A stretch of 64,000 nucleotides of DNA from contig JANFAH010000013.1 in the NCBI GenBank assembly GCA_024663395.1, positions 682,001-746,000 of the forward strand. The letters are read 5' to 3'. The notes under the pieces are model-generated. The model was given only the letters and a program-made list of their open reading frames with translations. It made no database searches and was not told where the DNA came from. The position numbers were made by a program, and so were the translations under genes. Source of the DNA: Pisolithus tinctorius (Eukaryota > Basidiomycota > Agaricomycetes > Boletales > Pisolithaceae). Position 1 is the stretch's first letter. Every line of letters starts with the position of its first letter. Shown here one piece after another: positions 33,343 to 45,316 of this stretch.

Positions 33343-36300
33343 TCACGTTGATACACAGTTCGCCTTGTGCTTTTTCCAATCCTTTACTTGACAATCTCTC
33401 GAACAGTACTTGACTTTCTTGCACCTGGAACACGCAGACAACGGAACGCCACCCTTTCCGCACACCGCACACCCTGTCATGGCGAGAGGCCCAACCGGGC
33501 CGTCTATCTTCATTCCTACCTTCTCCATGTACGAGACAAGGAACAACGGGCTAATTGCTGCCCTCGTCGCGTATTTGGCCGAGGCGCTGCCGTACCGTTC
33601 CCTCAATACTTTCGTCCCGACACCCATCCCACAAGAACACCACGGCACCTTCTTTGGGTCCGACCCGGAACCTGGGTAGAGTGGAATAGAGTTATGAACA
33701 AGGTACTCGCAAGTTGGCTTGTGCTTCCAAGTACGGCACCGCTCGATTAACAGCGGGAGCAAATGTCTCCATGCTTCGGACTCGTGGGCATCCGTCTTGA
33801 TAAAAAGCGCTGGTATTACCTCCCTCTTCAATTTGTCTTGAATATCATTTGACCCTGGTATGATCCACGAATCAGCTACGACCGTGTGGGAGCCAATATC
33901 CAGCCGGATATCGGTAACGAGAATCATTGCGTAGAATCTCTTCTCTTCAGGATTCCACAACGCAAACTCTGCATCAGTGGGCCCTTCCAATCTGGTGGCG
34001 GAAATGAACAGAGCGTAGAGGGAATCCTTCAAGTTCATAAATGTATCAGGGATAGACCCGGGGAACGTGCTCTGTGCACGCAACGTGTGCTCCCTTTGCG
34101 AAAACATAAGTGCAACATGCGATTCAAGCCAGTTGAATGCTGTGCGACTCTTGGAGAGCTTGAAGGAAGGGCAACGATCCAGATTCACGCGGTGCATATT
34201 CCAGAGCGTCGGTACGCCACAATCAAAGGTTGTCCTGAAATTCCCCGTCACATTGGATTCTCCCTTGACGTCGAGAGCCAGTGTCATTGGCGCAACCACC
34301 TGTTCTAACGTGAATCACGGGTCGTGTAAGGTGTCCGTGACACCCACCTCGACGTACTTCGATTTCCGTGCTACGCGGAGCTTGGCGTTTGTTACGTCGA
34401 CAGGGAGGGGGAAGGGGATGATGTGATGGTATTGATCGACCTGTAGCTTGGCTCCATTCGGAGATAATTGCTCCGCAGTAACCCCGCAACCGCTGGCAAG
34501 TGAAGCCTGTCCTGTAGGGTCTACGATGTCAATGCGTGCGGTGAGCGACCGAATCCGCCTATTGGAGATGTCCATTTCCACGTGGATTGGATTTCCCCGA
34601 GACACTGTGTCCAATTTAGGAGGCACAAGCGGGTACTCCGAGTTGATCATGCCTTTGCTAGTTGTTGGTGACCTTGTTAGGACATGGGCATATCGTTCAT
34701 CGGTCAATAGAGCCTTGAACAGGCACATTTCTAGCCCTAACTTTTTCACCAACGTCCCAGTTTGAGAATTCGGGCGCACCGCCAAGCCAACAGTTGCACC
34801 AGAGGTGCGGATGACTATGGTAGAAAGAACAGGGAAGGAGACGATCAAAGGCGACGTGCCATTGATCCCCTCTCTGTCCTCGACGACGACTGCCACCTTA
34901 TTCTCCCCCTCGCCTGATATCTCAATTTTGCCAAACGATGCCGAGATACATGCGAAGGCACCATGCTTGCCATCGACTTCAATTCCGCATTGCAGATAAG
35001 GTGTACCAGCATTTGAAAGGTCAGATTGTACTTTAGCGATGGCGTGACGTGGAACCACCAGCACGACTGTCACGACTTCGGGAACCATGCTCCACGACCT
35101 GAAAATGGGAGGGTCTTCTTGAGAGCGAAGTTCTCGTATTTGTGCAGGGCCAAACCAGGAAATACTGAAACCTGCGAGGTGTAGTTGACAGACCGTTTCT
35201 TGGTAAAAGTTCGACCCAGTGAGAAGTGTACGATCCTGCAGAATTAACGCCTCTAGAATATTGATGACTTTGTTCCAGTCGCATCGGACTCTTGTCCTGA
35301 TATGTGCGAGCAACAAAGCGAAGCTGCGGCGGGTATAATGGATAATTCCTGGCGGCTGTATCTTGCCCGTCAATTGAGGTTTATCAAGAGACAAGATGGC
35401 CATCTGTTTTCTGAGATCCTCATCGGAGAACATCCTCAAGTATATGTCGAACAGCTCTCGGGCCAGTTGGTGTGGAGTAAACGTAAGTTCGCCCTCATGC
35501 AAACCATCAGAATGATGGCCAAAATTGATATGCTTCCAAGCAAGACGTTGATGACACTGCCTTGAGGAAGATTTTGTGATGTCGTGCATCATGTTATCGA
35601 AGTTGAAACGTGTGGTGAAACGGGAAATATAGGAAGAAGGAACGACACCTAACAGTAGCGAAATGGTAGAGAGGTCACCGCATATGTGGTTCAAGGTACT
35701 TTGGGCAGGTGAATCGCCTGCAAGCAGTAAAGCTTCTGTGTAAAGTGTCGACGAGGAAGAGCCACAAAGGAGGGGAATAGTGACGGTGAGTAGGCTTTGC
35801 AATCCGACATGATCAAGAAGATTCGACGTCTCAATCACGTTGAAGGAAGTCGGGGCCGGAGCTGGCGCGCTCGGAGAGTATAACGCGTCGTCGAGCTGTA
35901 CCACTGATCGCTTCCACGGCGCGATGAATATCGGTGTGTGTGCCACAGAAGGCCTGTTAACAGAATGAAGTGCCTGACAGAACGCAAGTGCCTCTCCAGC
36001 ATACATCCGCACTACCAAGGATGCTGAGGACACACTTATGTTCTGGACACGGCGTATGACAGCTTTGCACCAGGTACCAAATTGCTGGCGCGCGGTCCGT
36101 ACGACTTTGTGGATTACCGATGGTGACTTCGTAGAGCATTCAAGTCCGGAAGACGCTAGAGCTTCTGCAAGATGAAAACCCAAAATGGGGTCTGTGCCAT
36201 AGTGCACAGCGAACTTGTCTCCGGACAAGGAGAAAGCGAAGGTGGGATTGGGGTTGTTCGCTGGTTTCACGTCTGGGGACCCGTCATCCGTGACACCCGT

Positions 36301-37073
36301 CATCCAGAAGCGCTTGAATTGTTCCGAAACAGCGAGTCGTGTCACTGGAGCAAGAGGTCCTGCTGAACGCATAGAAGTCGTTATGAGGTCGGCTTCGTGT
36401 CCTCGCTGCACGTTTATGATGCCATCCTGGAAATTCTCCTTGAAACGCTTAGCTTGCTCAGCATCGAAGTTGGAGGTTCCAAGCCAAATTTTCCAGAATC
36501 GACCGATCTCCGAAAGGGTGTCTGAGTTGCACATGATGACGATGTGTGCATATGGACCTTGCCTCCATGAATCCAGGCTTTCCGCAAGCGGAACGAGCTT
36601 GCGACATTGCTGGATGAGCAATGAAAGCGAGCCTTCATCCAGCATCATATGGTAAAATACGTTCCAGATGCTGAGAAGTCTATCTTCGGCGCCATCGTCG
36701 GCTAAGAGGGTGAAGAGTAACGTATTCCGAGCTATCAAAAAAATGACATGAGTAAGGTGGCACTCGCTCGAGCTGGTTGCGCAAACCAAGTACAGCGGCT
36801 TCGCAATCACAACAGGTGATGTCAAGCTTGCGAGGTTCTATTATTCTTGCAGTCAGAAGCAAAAAAAAAAATCACCGCATGATACGAGACCGTACCACTT
36901 GACGTCGAAGCATCAGCATAGACTGTATATAAAATATGCCTGGGGTCACCACAGCCGAGGAGGAGCACATCCGCCCTGTGTTCGGGGGGCAATTCCTCTG
37001 TGAGGCAAACAGCAGACGTGTTGCCGAGCGCATAGAAGAAAATTCGACCTGGCCAGTACAAAAGGTGCGACAT
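33343..37073 (-). CDS. DUF4470/MYND zinc-finger protein, copy B, 4 exons
   Basis: Paralogue of the gene at 16813-20548. Exons are 37073-36896, 36837-36787, 36731-34348 and 34299-33343 (1189 aa). The N-terminal DUF4470 motif (LYWPGRIFFYALGNTSAVCL, LLGCGDPRHILY) and the C-terminal MYND finger (CAVCGKGG, CSRCKKVKYCSRDCQ, HKANC) are intact. The acceptor before exon 2 has moved by three bases relative to copy A, so the protein lacks one residue there. No premature stop is seen, so both copies are probably expressed proteins. Confidence 0.85.
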
Positions 37074-37404
37074 AGTCTGGATAGAACTGGTATCGGATGT
37101 GAGCAGGAACCAACCGCAAGTCTATCGTTGTGCGGCAGTGAGCAGGCTAGGTCACCGTTGGAACAAGGGGACCTGCAAGCGCCGCCGCAAGTCACCCTGT
37201 TTATATAGTAACGTGTGCAATTGGGAGGCAGATACGGCGGCCGGCCCTGGCTAGTATAGTAGTAGACATAATCTGAGGCCAACTATCAGCAAACCATCCC
37301 TACTCTGTACTTTCTGTACAGATACTGTACAGAAAGGCAGTGGGTTTTGCAAAGTTCCCAAATCCTACAGAGTAGGGTTGGTTTCTTGGTGAAACTGCCT
37401 ATCA

Positions 37405-37416
37405 ACAGCTTGCCTC
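37405..37416 (+). repeat. Target-site duplication of the LINE, left copy
   Basis: ACAGCTTGCCTC here is repeated exactly at 57381-57392, directly after the poly(A)-like tail. This fixes the ends of the LINE insertion, which are nearly 20 kb apart because of nested elements. Confidence 0.85.
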
Positions 37417-38764
37417 CTGCTCGAAACCATGGTACAGCATGCCTGGCAACAAGGAAAAGTAGCCTCTGTGCTATTCTTGGACATAGAAGGAGCCTTCCCA
37501 AATGTGGTCACCAACCGCCTGCTGCACAACATGAGAAAGAGAGGCTTACCACTGGAGATAGTAAAGTATATGGAAAGATTGCTAACGAACAGAAGAACCA
37601 AGATACGTTTTGATGACTACGAATCCGAGTGGTTCGACATGGAGAACAGCATAGGACAAGGAGATCCACTTTCTATGATACTATACATCATCTACAGCTT
37701 GGACCTAGTAGAAATGGCCAAAGACAAAAATGAACTAACACTTGCCTTCATAGACGACACTGCTCTCATCGCCATAGGGAAAATGTTCAAAGAGACTCAT
37801 GCAACACTAAAAAGCATGATGGAATGTGAAGACGGAGCCTACATGTGGTCCAAAAGTCACAACTCCCACTTCGAAACCAGCAAGTTCGCCCTCATGGACT
37901 TTACACTCAGCAGAAATAAACCCAGACCACCGCTAACACTGAGAGGTTCTACCATAAATCTGACGCATACCCACAAGTTCTTAGGTATAATACTGGACCA
38001 GGAACTAAGGTGGAAGGCACAGGCAGCCCAAGCGATAGCCAAGGGAACAAAACAAGCCCTGCTCCTGAGAAGACTGTTGTCAACCTCCTGGGGAATCCCC
38101 ACAAAACTCATGCACCAACTCTACCAAGCAGTAGTAGTTCTGAAAGTAATGTACGCCACTCCAGTATGGCTCCAACCAGCCTACTCCGGAGATCACTCCT
38201 CCTCTTTGAGAGGATCAAAAGGCATAGTGAAACATATCACAATGATCCAAAGAACAGCAGTGTTGGTGGTAACAGGAGCTCTAAGAACTATGCCTACTGA
38301 TGCTCTACTAGTGCATGCCAATATACCACCAGTGACCCTACTCATTCAACACACGTTGTATAAAGCCACCCTCTGCCTATCAATTTTACCAGACATGCAC
38401 CCTCTTCACCCACGCGTCAAAAGAGCAGCAAAAGGGAATGTTAAATGCCACAGAACTGCGCTCCACCAACTAATCCACGACCTAGAAGTCTCTCCAGGCT
38501 CAATCAAGACGATCCACCCATGCCCAATACCACCAAGCACATGACCTTCACACTTGACTGTCATCACCCCCAGCAAAAAAGATGCGATCAGAGACTTCAC
38601 ACAGACAAATGACCAAACACTGATATTCACAGATGGGTCAAGCATGGAAGGAGGAACAGGAGCAGCAGCTGCTCTATACATCAACTTCAAGCATGTCGTC
38701 ACACTGTGTCACCACTTAGGCCAGGCATCAGAACACACAGTGTTCGAGGCAGAAGCAGTAGCGC
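37417..38764 (+). pseudogene. LINE reverse transcriptase and start of RNase H
   Basis: The frame opens with LLETMVQHAW and ASVLFLDIEGAFPN. It continues with GQGDPLSMILY, the active-site block AFIDDTALIA (usually FADD), and HKFLGIILDQ, and stops at TGA 38542-38544, a place where CGA is likely ancestral. It resumes in frame (ITPSKKDAIRDF) with the RNase H start IFTDGSSMEGG and is cut at AEAVAL by the LTR element; the other half begins at 56056. Confidence 0.85.
38761..38764 (+). repeat. 4-bp target duplication (GCGC) of the large LTR element, left
   Basis: GCGC precedes the left LTR and recurs at 56052-56055 after the right LTR. Removing the element and one GCGC restores the RNase H frame (EAVAL, then LLVAHI). 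Confidence 0.8.
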
Positions 38765-39419
38765 TGTAGGAAAAGTCCAAGTAGCTGTATAATACGAGCT
38801 AGATGGCTTAGATAACAACAATAAAAAATGAAGGGAACGAATTGCTTGTCCCAAGGGATTCTGGACTGTCGAGACTAGAAGGTGAGACCCGGTGCTTTGT
38901 AGCGGTAGCGGTTTGTGACATGTGCAGTGTGGTCCGCGGAATAGTACCGGTGATGCAAGCGGTGCGAGCGGTATATGTAGTTCGTGCACGGCGGAATGCA
39001 AGACGTGCGGTGTAGACAAAGTGTAAAGGAAACTCATGGTGACCTTCCGAGTGCCAAAAGGTATCATTCTGTACCTAAGTACAGGGCTTTATAGTCCGGA
39101 CAAACCCGGAACCTAAGTAAGACAGGGTACAGTAAGGGAAGGCCATGCGACAGCGTGTACTCAGAAGACAGGCCAAAACAGAGGCCGAGGGTATACTACA
39201 AGCACTAAAAGAATAGAGACTGTGATAAAAAAAAGAGTCCGAGGAAAAACAACAACCGGAGCACAGCGGCCGTGGGTATAGCATTGCATGAGAGGGAGCG
39301 AGGGCATGGGAAGGTAGCGCATGAACAATGGTGAACGCGAGAGGGGAGCAGATGTAACAGTAGTCATGGAACAGTTAATGATAGGGGCTTATGCATCCAG
39401 GGAATGCAGATTCCTCATA
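38765..39419 (-). repeat. LTR of the large element, 655 bp (3' LTR in element orientation)
   Basis: It starts TGTAGGAAAAGTCC and ends GATTCCTCATA on the plus strand. It is highly similar to 55367-56051; all differences I checked are CpG-type transitions, apart from a 30-bp minisatellite difference. The terminal CA has become TA here. Confidence 0.88.
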
Positions 39420-39730
39420 CCTGCGGGGGACTTAGATGCTGACCGTCCCCAGTCAGCCACGTGGCGCAGAGGACATAAATAGCTTGCCATGTGGTGATGG
39501 CAACGGTGTGGTGCCGAGGGTTCAAGAACACCGGATGATTCTGCGTAGAAGTGAAGCAAGTGTGGAGCCGAGGAATGCGAGGAGACCACTGAATGCCGCA
39601 TATAGGTGTCCAGACCGATGACATAAGCGCCTCATGGCCACTAAGTATATAATTGTTAATGTGCGGCTCAAACCTTCGCATCGACTTGATTCTTCCCCCC
39701 TCATCAATCACCTTCTCTATCGCTCTAGTC

Positions 39731-40811
39731 ATGTCTGCTAACCGTGCCCCTCGCCTTTCCCAACTTGTTCACGCACCTACTCTGGATCCCGCGGAGGCTG
39801 AAAAGGCCTCCTTAAGAGAGCAGCTTGCAGCTGCATCGGCAGGGCTTGTGGCTGAGGCGAAATGCACGCCTGACAACCGGGAGGACATGTGGGAGGAGAA
39901 GACGATGTGGTTGAGGCGCTGGGAAGAGAAGACGGTAGGTGGTTCGTATGGTGACCTGGCCGCGTGACTCTGACGAGCCTGCAATAGGTGGTACTGATGC
40001 CTCTGGTCGAGCGAGGGAAGGCTCTCGGGGTGTCCGTGCAGGTTGATGCAGAGGACACTCCTGCGCTGGCGGAGGCTGATGATTGGTACGAGCGGTGGAC
40101 CGCAGAGGAGGCTGAAGCACACGCGAAGGCAGAGCAAGACGTCCAGATGGGAGAGGAGACCGCGGTGGAGGTTGGCAACGAAGGCACGGGGGTGAAAATG
40201 TCTCATGTGGAGGTCCCACAACCGGCTCGCAAGGTAAGTGAGCCTTAGCAGCTCACAAGGTCGTGGTAACCATGCAGATTTGCAGCGTTTGCAGCAGACC
40301 ATTGTGGAGAGCAAGGACGAGGCAGGACGAAGGGTCATGATCCTGCCTGGGTCGGTTCTGCACAAGGTGCCGTGCGCGAGGTGCTCAGTAAAGAACGCGG
40401 TGTGTTTCGGTGTAGAGGGTCAAACATGCGATGGCTGCATGCGTATGAAGCAGGGATGCGAGAAGTCGATGAAGGTGGCAGGAAAGCGGGCACAGGCCGG
40501 CGCATCAATTGGTAAGTGACAACTGAGACTAACCCACTGCAGGGCAATCCTCGAAGGCTCCTAAGGCCGGTCCATCTAAGCGGGCTCACGACAACAACGA
40601 CAATGACATCGTGGAGGTGGTTGAGAGCAGAACCCACGGGAAGGGCAAGGCACCGGTGCATGGCGGACTGGATGGCAAGGCCGCTGCGGCTTTGTCTCGA
40701 GTGCTGACAATGGTGAGGGCCAAGGCCGCAGCTTCGCACGCAGCCACCATGCGTCTGCAGGTCCACGTCGATCAGCTCACGGAGGCCCTCGAAGAGCTTG
40801 GCATAGAGTAG
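39731..40811 (+). CDS. Zn2Cys6-type protein in antisense inside the LTR element, 4 exons, intact
   Basis: A 314-residue protein. Exons are 39731-39934, 39988-40233, 40286-40511 and 40543-40811, all with GT-AG introns and an exact sum. The N-terminal half is acidic and helical (AEAEKASLREQLAAASAG, WYERWTAEEAEAHAKAEQD). A Cys cluster starting CARCSVKNAVC follows, with spacing CX2CX6CX7CX2CX6C, the pattern of a Zn(II)2Cys6 DNA-binding motif. After it come a basic stretch (KAPKAGPSKRAH) and a C-terminal helix (VDQLTEALEELGIE), possibly a coiled coil. It lies between the integrase remnant and one LTR, on the strand opposite gag-pol. Similar proteins recur in mushroom genomes as repeated genes, by recall. 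The function is unknown. It could belong to the LTR element or be a separate insertion. Confidence 0.72.
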
Positions 40812-41715
40812 AAGACCGCATAGATTGTAGACACCCTTTTGCATCCTGTTCTGTTCCCGCTGCCGCCCACACCTTATGCGCGGGAATATATCAAGCCTTG
40901 TCCCGCCTCCAGTAGTTGTGATGCCAGGCATTGCGAAGGACCTCTGTCCGCTCGGCGAGGAACTGGCCCTGGATTGGCCGCGGTAGTGTAGAATGCGCGG
41001 GGTACCGCCCGACTTGTCTTCTTCGTGTGGCTTTTGACTTCTCTCAGCGGTGAGTCCTTGTGGTGTGGTGTTGACGGTAGGATGTGACAATTTCTTGAAG
41101 AGAGAACGAAGGGAACGTTTGTTGGGTAACTGGGACGGTCTTTGGGTATTAATTGGAAGGAGACAGAAGGAAAACTGAAAGGAAAACGGATCAAGGGGCG
41201 CACGCTGACTGCACGTTCGAAGAAGAAATGCACGGGGTGGTTGCGAGTATCTGCAGTATACAGTGGCCAAGGATGGTATCAGCAAGACTAGTAAGAGAGA
41301 TAAGAGAGACATCATTTTGGCTATATGCTTATTCGGTGTTTTGTTATTTTTCTGGACGGTTTTGGACTTTTTGTAAGTGGTTTTTTTTGTTTTTTGAGCG
41401 AGGACTAGCTATCAGTAGAATCACCGGACGAAACCCAGGGTGGAATAGAGGTCTCCAGACGAAACCTGGGGTAAAACAGATAAAAGGAAACGAACTATGT
41501 CTGATATTGGGTGGATCAAGTGGTATGCTGGTCACCCCTGTGGGGGACTTTGAATGCTGACTGTCCCCAGTCAGCATGGGAGAAGGAACGAGTGTAGTAG
41601 AAGAAGCCGTGGGGAGGCGGGTGAGGCCGCGGAAAGAGGTATGGGTATTGTGGGAGAAGAGGGTATGGGGGAACAGCACGATGGACAAACTGTGGATACT
41701 GGAAAGGACGGATAG
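40812..41715. other. Non-coding tail region of the LTR element
   Basis: About 900 bp between the antisense gene and the integrase end. It contains T-rich stretches near 41340-41400 and, at 41541-41575, a motif that recurs at 39424-39457. No ORF is recognised. Confidence 0.5.
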
Positions 41716-43039
41716 TCAGCTGTCTGCGGAAAAAGCCTCCACATCATCATCAGTGGGGTCATCCTCAGCTTCCTCAAGAAGGCGGTCTAGTTCCTCATCA
41801 TCCAACCCAGTAATGCGAGTCACAGTTGTGCGGGTCTGAGACCGCAGGTGGTAGGGAAGTAAGCGGAATGCGGTGAAGCGGAGTTTGGAGATGGAGCCAT
41901 CCAACTCAGCCAGCAGGTACGAGCCCCCAGTGGTCTGACGAAGGACGACCATGGGACTGGTGTACTGCGGCTTTGTCTTCCGGTTCAGCTCTTTCTCTAT
42001 GCGGGAGTTGCGAACAAGCACGAGGGTGCTGGGAGTGAAGTTATGGTCTTTAATGTGATGCTGAAAGGCGGCTTCGAACTGCTGGATAGACTGGAAGCAT
42101 GCGCGGAGGACATTGCCGCGGACCTGGTCTAGGTCATCCTGACGCTTCTGTAGCTGGCGCGCACACCAAGCAATCAGTTCTGTGGTAGTCAGCGGCGTTG
42201 CATCATTGTGGGATAGGGGCAAGAGGAAGGTAGCCTCAGCGAGATCAAATGGAAACAGCAGCTCGACACCATGTACCATGAAGTAAGGGGATAAACCCAT
42301 AGACTTCAGAATGGTGACCCGCTCGGCCCAGAAGACAGAGTGCGCAACGGTGTGCCAGTGGCGATCATCATTTTTGCAGCTCTTCATGATAGCCTCGTGA
42401 ACATCATAGTGGCGACACTCTACAATGCCGTTAGCCTGAGAGTTGTAGGGAGAGATACAGATGTGATGGATATGATATTGCGTGGCTAGGGCATCTAAGG
42501 CTTGGACGAACACAGGACCGTTGTCGGTGACAATCTCGGTGAGCAGACCCCAGCGGCATAGAATGTCCTCAAAGATGAAGGATGCGAGTGCGGTACTATT
42601 TTCTGCACGCAACATATGCCATTCGGGATATGAGGTGAGCGTGCAACGAGCCTGTACTATGTAGCGGTAGCCGCCAGCTTTGGGCATCAGCATCGTGTCA
42701 ATGTGAGCTTTATGAAACAGGCCCCCTATCATGGGTACAGTGGGGGGGATATGAAGCTTCTGTGTCTGGCGGATCTGGCATTCGTGACAAGTGCGGACAT
42801 ACCACTTCACATCCTCGACAAGCAGAGGCCACCAAAAGCGGAGGAGAAGGCGTGTGCGGACCGTGAAGACACCTTTGTGCCCGAGGTTGTCATGCGCTTC
42901 TTTGATGAGACAGTACCGCTTGGATTCATCAACGACTAGCTGGTGCTGTCCGTGCGGTTCCCTACGCCATAAGTTACCATCTAGGAGGAAGAAGCGGCTG
43001 GCCGAAGTAAAGAAGGATGAGTACTGCGCATCAGTAAGG
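41716..43039 (-). pseudogene. Integrase region of the large gypsy element
   Basis: The frame from 42810 to 41716 reads VRTCHECQIRQTQK (second half of the HHCC finger) and then the catalytic core with AHIDTMLMP, EIVTDNGPVF and NGIVECRHYD, the three acidic residues being present. A basic C-terminal part follows (KLRFTAFRLLPYHLR) and an acidic tail, with no clear chromodomain. The upstream part of the finger is in another frame, so the polyprotein is interrupted. Confidence 0.82.
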
Positions 43040-44095
43040 TCAGGAGGTTGCGAGGAATGTGCGGATCATTTCTATCTTTGCTTCACATGCCCGAGCTTTT
43101 GCAGACCGCGGAATGGCAGGGTCGTCTGGGGTATCGGAAGGGTTATTAGCATCAGCAGTCACAGAGAATGCGAGATAGAAGGATGCAGGCAGCAGGAGGC
43201 TCACCCAATGGTAAGCGGGTGGCAGTAGGGAATGCTGATCCTGTCTGGGAAGTGACATAGGAGGCGGGCGGTCATTGACAACCTGCATAGAGAAGGAATA
43301 AAAACAGTCTAGCCAATCCTCATGGTCATCATCCTCGGGTGGGTCGAGCTCCGACCGCAGACGGCGGGACAAGCCATCAGGGCCAACATGCCTATCCACA
43401 GGAATGTGGACGAGTTTGAACGAGAAAAGGAGGACGCCAGCGATCCAGCGATTGATTGTCGCGTTAGGCTGCAGATCTGGGTTATTTATCATACCCTTAA
43501 TATACTTCGCATCTACCTCCACAGTGAAGTTAGTGAGGCCGAAGATGTATACGCGTACTGCGCGCAACGTGCGGAAGAGACCGTACAACTCAAGCTTAGC
43601 CTGAGAGTAGCGGCTTTCCACTTCGTTGAGGGTGATGGATCCAAAGCGACTCGGGTACCGTTTGCCATCTTCGCCGAGCTGGTAGAGGATGTAGCCAACT
43701 GCGATGACCGATGTGTCAACTGCTAAAATTACTTCATGACCGCACTCATAGTCAATCCTTCAGAGTGTGGGGGACTTTACAATTTTGTCCTTGAGTCATT
43801 GCATGGCAGCGCGTTGCGGTTTGTCCCATGTGAATGGTATGTCTTTCCGCATGAGCGCGACTAGCGGCCACGCAATCTTGGTGAAATCTTTGATGAAGAT
43901 GCATAGCACTCCGCAGACACCGAGGAAACCACGGACCTGTGTCAGGTTGTGGCACTTGGGCCAGTCGCAGATCTTCTGCACTTTGCTTTCTTCAGGAATG
44001 CGACCTTCAAAGGTGCACTTGTGGCCAACGATCACAGCGGACGGAGCGGCTAGTACGAACTTCTTTGCCGAGATGGTGGCTCCGACATTCTGCAA
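43040..44095 (-). pseudogene. RT thumb and RNase H of the large gypsy element
   Basis: It reads NVGATISAKKFVL and LTQVRGFLGVCGV (RT thumb/connection), then, after an in-frame stop, GHEVILAVDTSVIAVG, RFGSITLNEVESRYSQAKLELYGL, TVEVDAKYIKGM and HVGPDGLSRR of RNase H. Stops and a frameshift separate the pieces. Confidence 0.78.
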
Positions 44096-45316
44096 TCACT
44101 GAAGGATATGGTTAACGACTATACAGTGATTCCAGATAAACTTCCGAATCCCAGGATTCTCTGGGATAGTCTCATAGGAGCTGTCTGCGCGCTGATAGTG
44201 GGTGGTCTCGGACTTTACGGGGACGTCATCTATGAAGGGGAGGGTATGACACGGGATCTCATCCTGGAGAACAAATGCAGTATCTCCCTGGTATACCTGT
44301 ACCGCATTTGCATGACCTTGCGGCAGAGTGGTAAGCCGATGCGGTCCGAGGGGGGTACCGAAGGTGGTGAGGTCGCGGGAATCGATGTGGAGTGTGCGCT
44401 GGTCATACCCGGAGTAGAGGTCCATCATTGCATATACCGCGTACCCAGCAAAGGATTCTGCGAGATGTTCTACGAAGGGTGGAACAGACATGTCGCGGAT
44501 GGTCACTGCATTCAGGGGCTGTAAATCATGCACAAGACAAAGAGACTTTCCGTCTTTCTTTACTATGCAGAACCAGCGGGAGCGGTAAGCCGCTGTAGAA
44601 GGTTCATACATGCCGGACTTGATGTGATCTTTAATCATGTCTATGACTTGGGCATGTATCACGTTTGGGATAGGGATATTGCGTTGGACCCAAGGCATGT
44701 GCGGAATCGTAGGAATCTTTACTGGCGGAAAATAGCGTTCATCTAGGTGTCCGCGCTCTGTAATGTCCCAAGCGAATGCAAGCTCATGGACCGAAACGAG
44801 CCAAGTTACGAGTTTAAGTTCTTCTGGCCAAAGCCAATCTGCTGGATCAAGGTCAAGTTCCACAGCCTGTTCGGCAGTGAAGCGGATGCCCGGAGCGAAG
44901 TCTGGTGGATGGGTTGGAAGTGGTTGGAGACCAGCGAGCGGGTCGTCAGGCAGGCTGCGCACGATGCAGTATTCTTCCGCCATCGGGGCAGGTACCATCC
45001 GAACCTTCTTGGCAACTGGCTTGTAAACAAGGGTGTGAACCGCGGGATCTAGTTGATAAATGCTGCCAAATGCGGCTATAGCAGAGGGGTTTAGTATTGT
45101 CTGAGTGGAAGAGAGGAAAGTGAAAACAGGCGAGGGTATTCCGGTGGGTATGTTCCGCGGCACGGGTGCCATGGGCAAAGAGAAGTTCGTTGAAGTAAAG
45201 GCTAATGATGAGACTGTAGGACTGAGGAATGGATAACAGTGGCTAAATAGGAAACAGGACGTCTTAGTAGGCTCTCCCCGACCGTTTGGTGGATCATCAA
45301 TATTCAAAAACCCCAT
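44096..45316 (-). pseudogene. Reverse transcriptase N-terminal part of the large gypsy element
   Basis: Reads VKKDGKSLCLVHDLQPLN, MMDLYSGYDQRTL, LPQGHANAVQVYQ and LPFIDDVPVK, the gypsy RT palm with FIDD in place of YLDD. The frame ends at TGA 44098-44096 and continues beyond it without a shift, so the stop is a point mutation. Confidence 0.82.

Larger units (their letters stand above)
29640..37190. repeat. Segmental duplication, copy B
   Basis: The second copy of the unit described at 12690-20690, in the same orientation and about 17 kb downstream. It holds a P450 relic, an intact P450 and an intact convergent DUF4470/MYND gene. It ends about 200 bp before the LINE insertion. Confidence 0.85.

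Noticed and set aside
38765..39419. The large LTR element as a plus-strand element because of the plus-strand gene inside
   Set aside because: The primer-binding site beside the right LTR and all gag-pol segments point to the minus strand; the plus-strand gene is not gag or pol.
41153..41560. 135-codon plus-strand ORF in the post-integrase region
   Set aside because: Low-complexity T-rich coding with no motif; it overlaps non-coding element sequence and has no splice signals.
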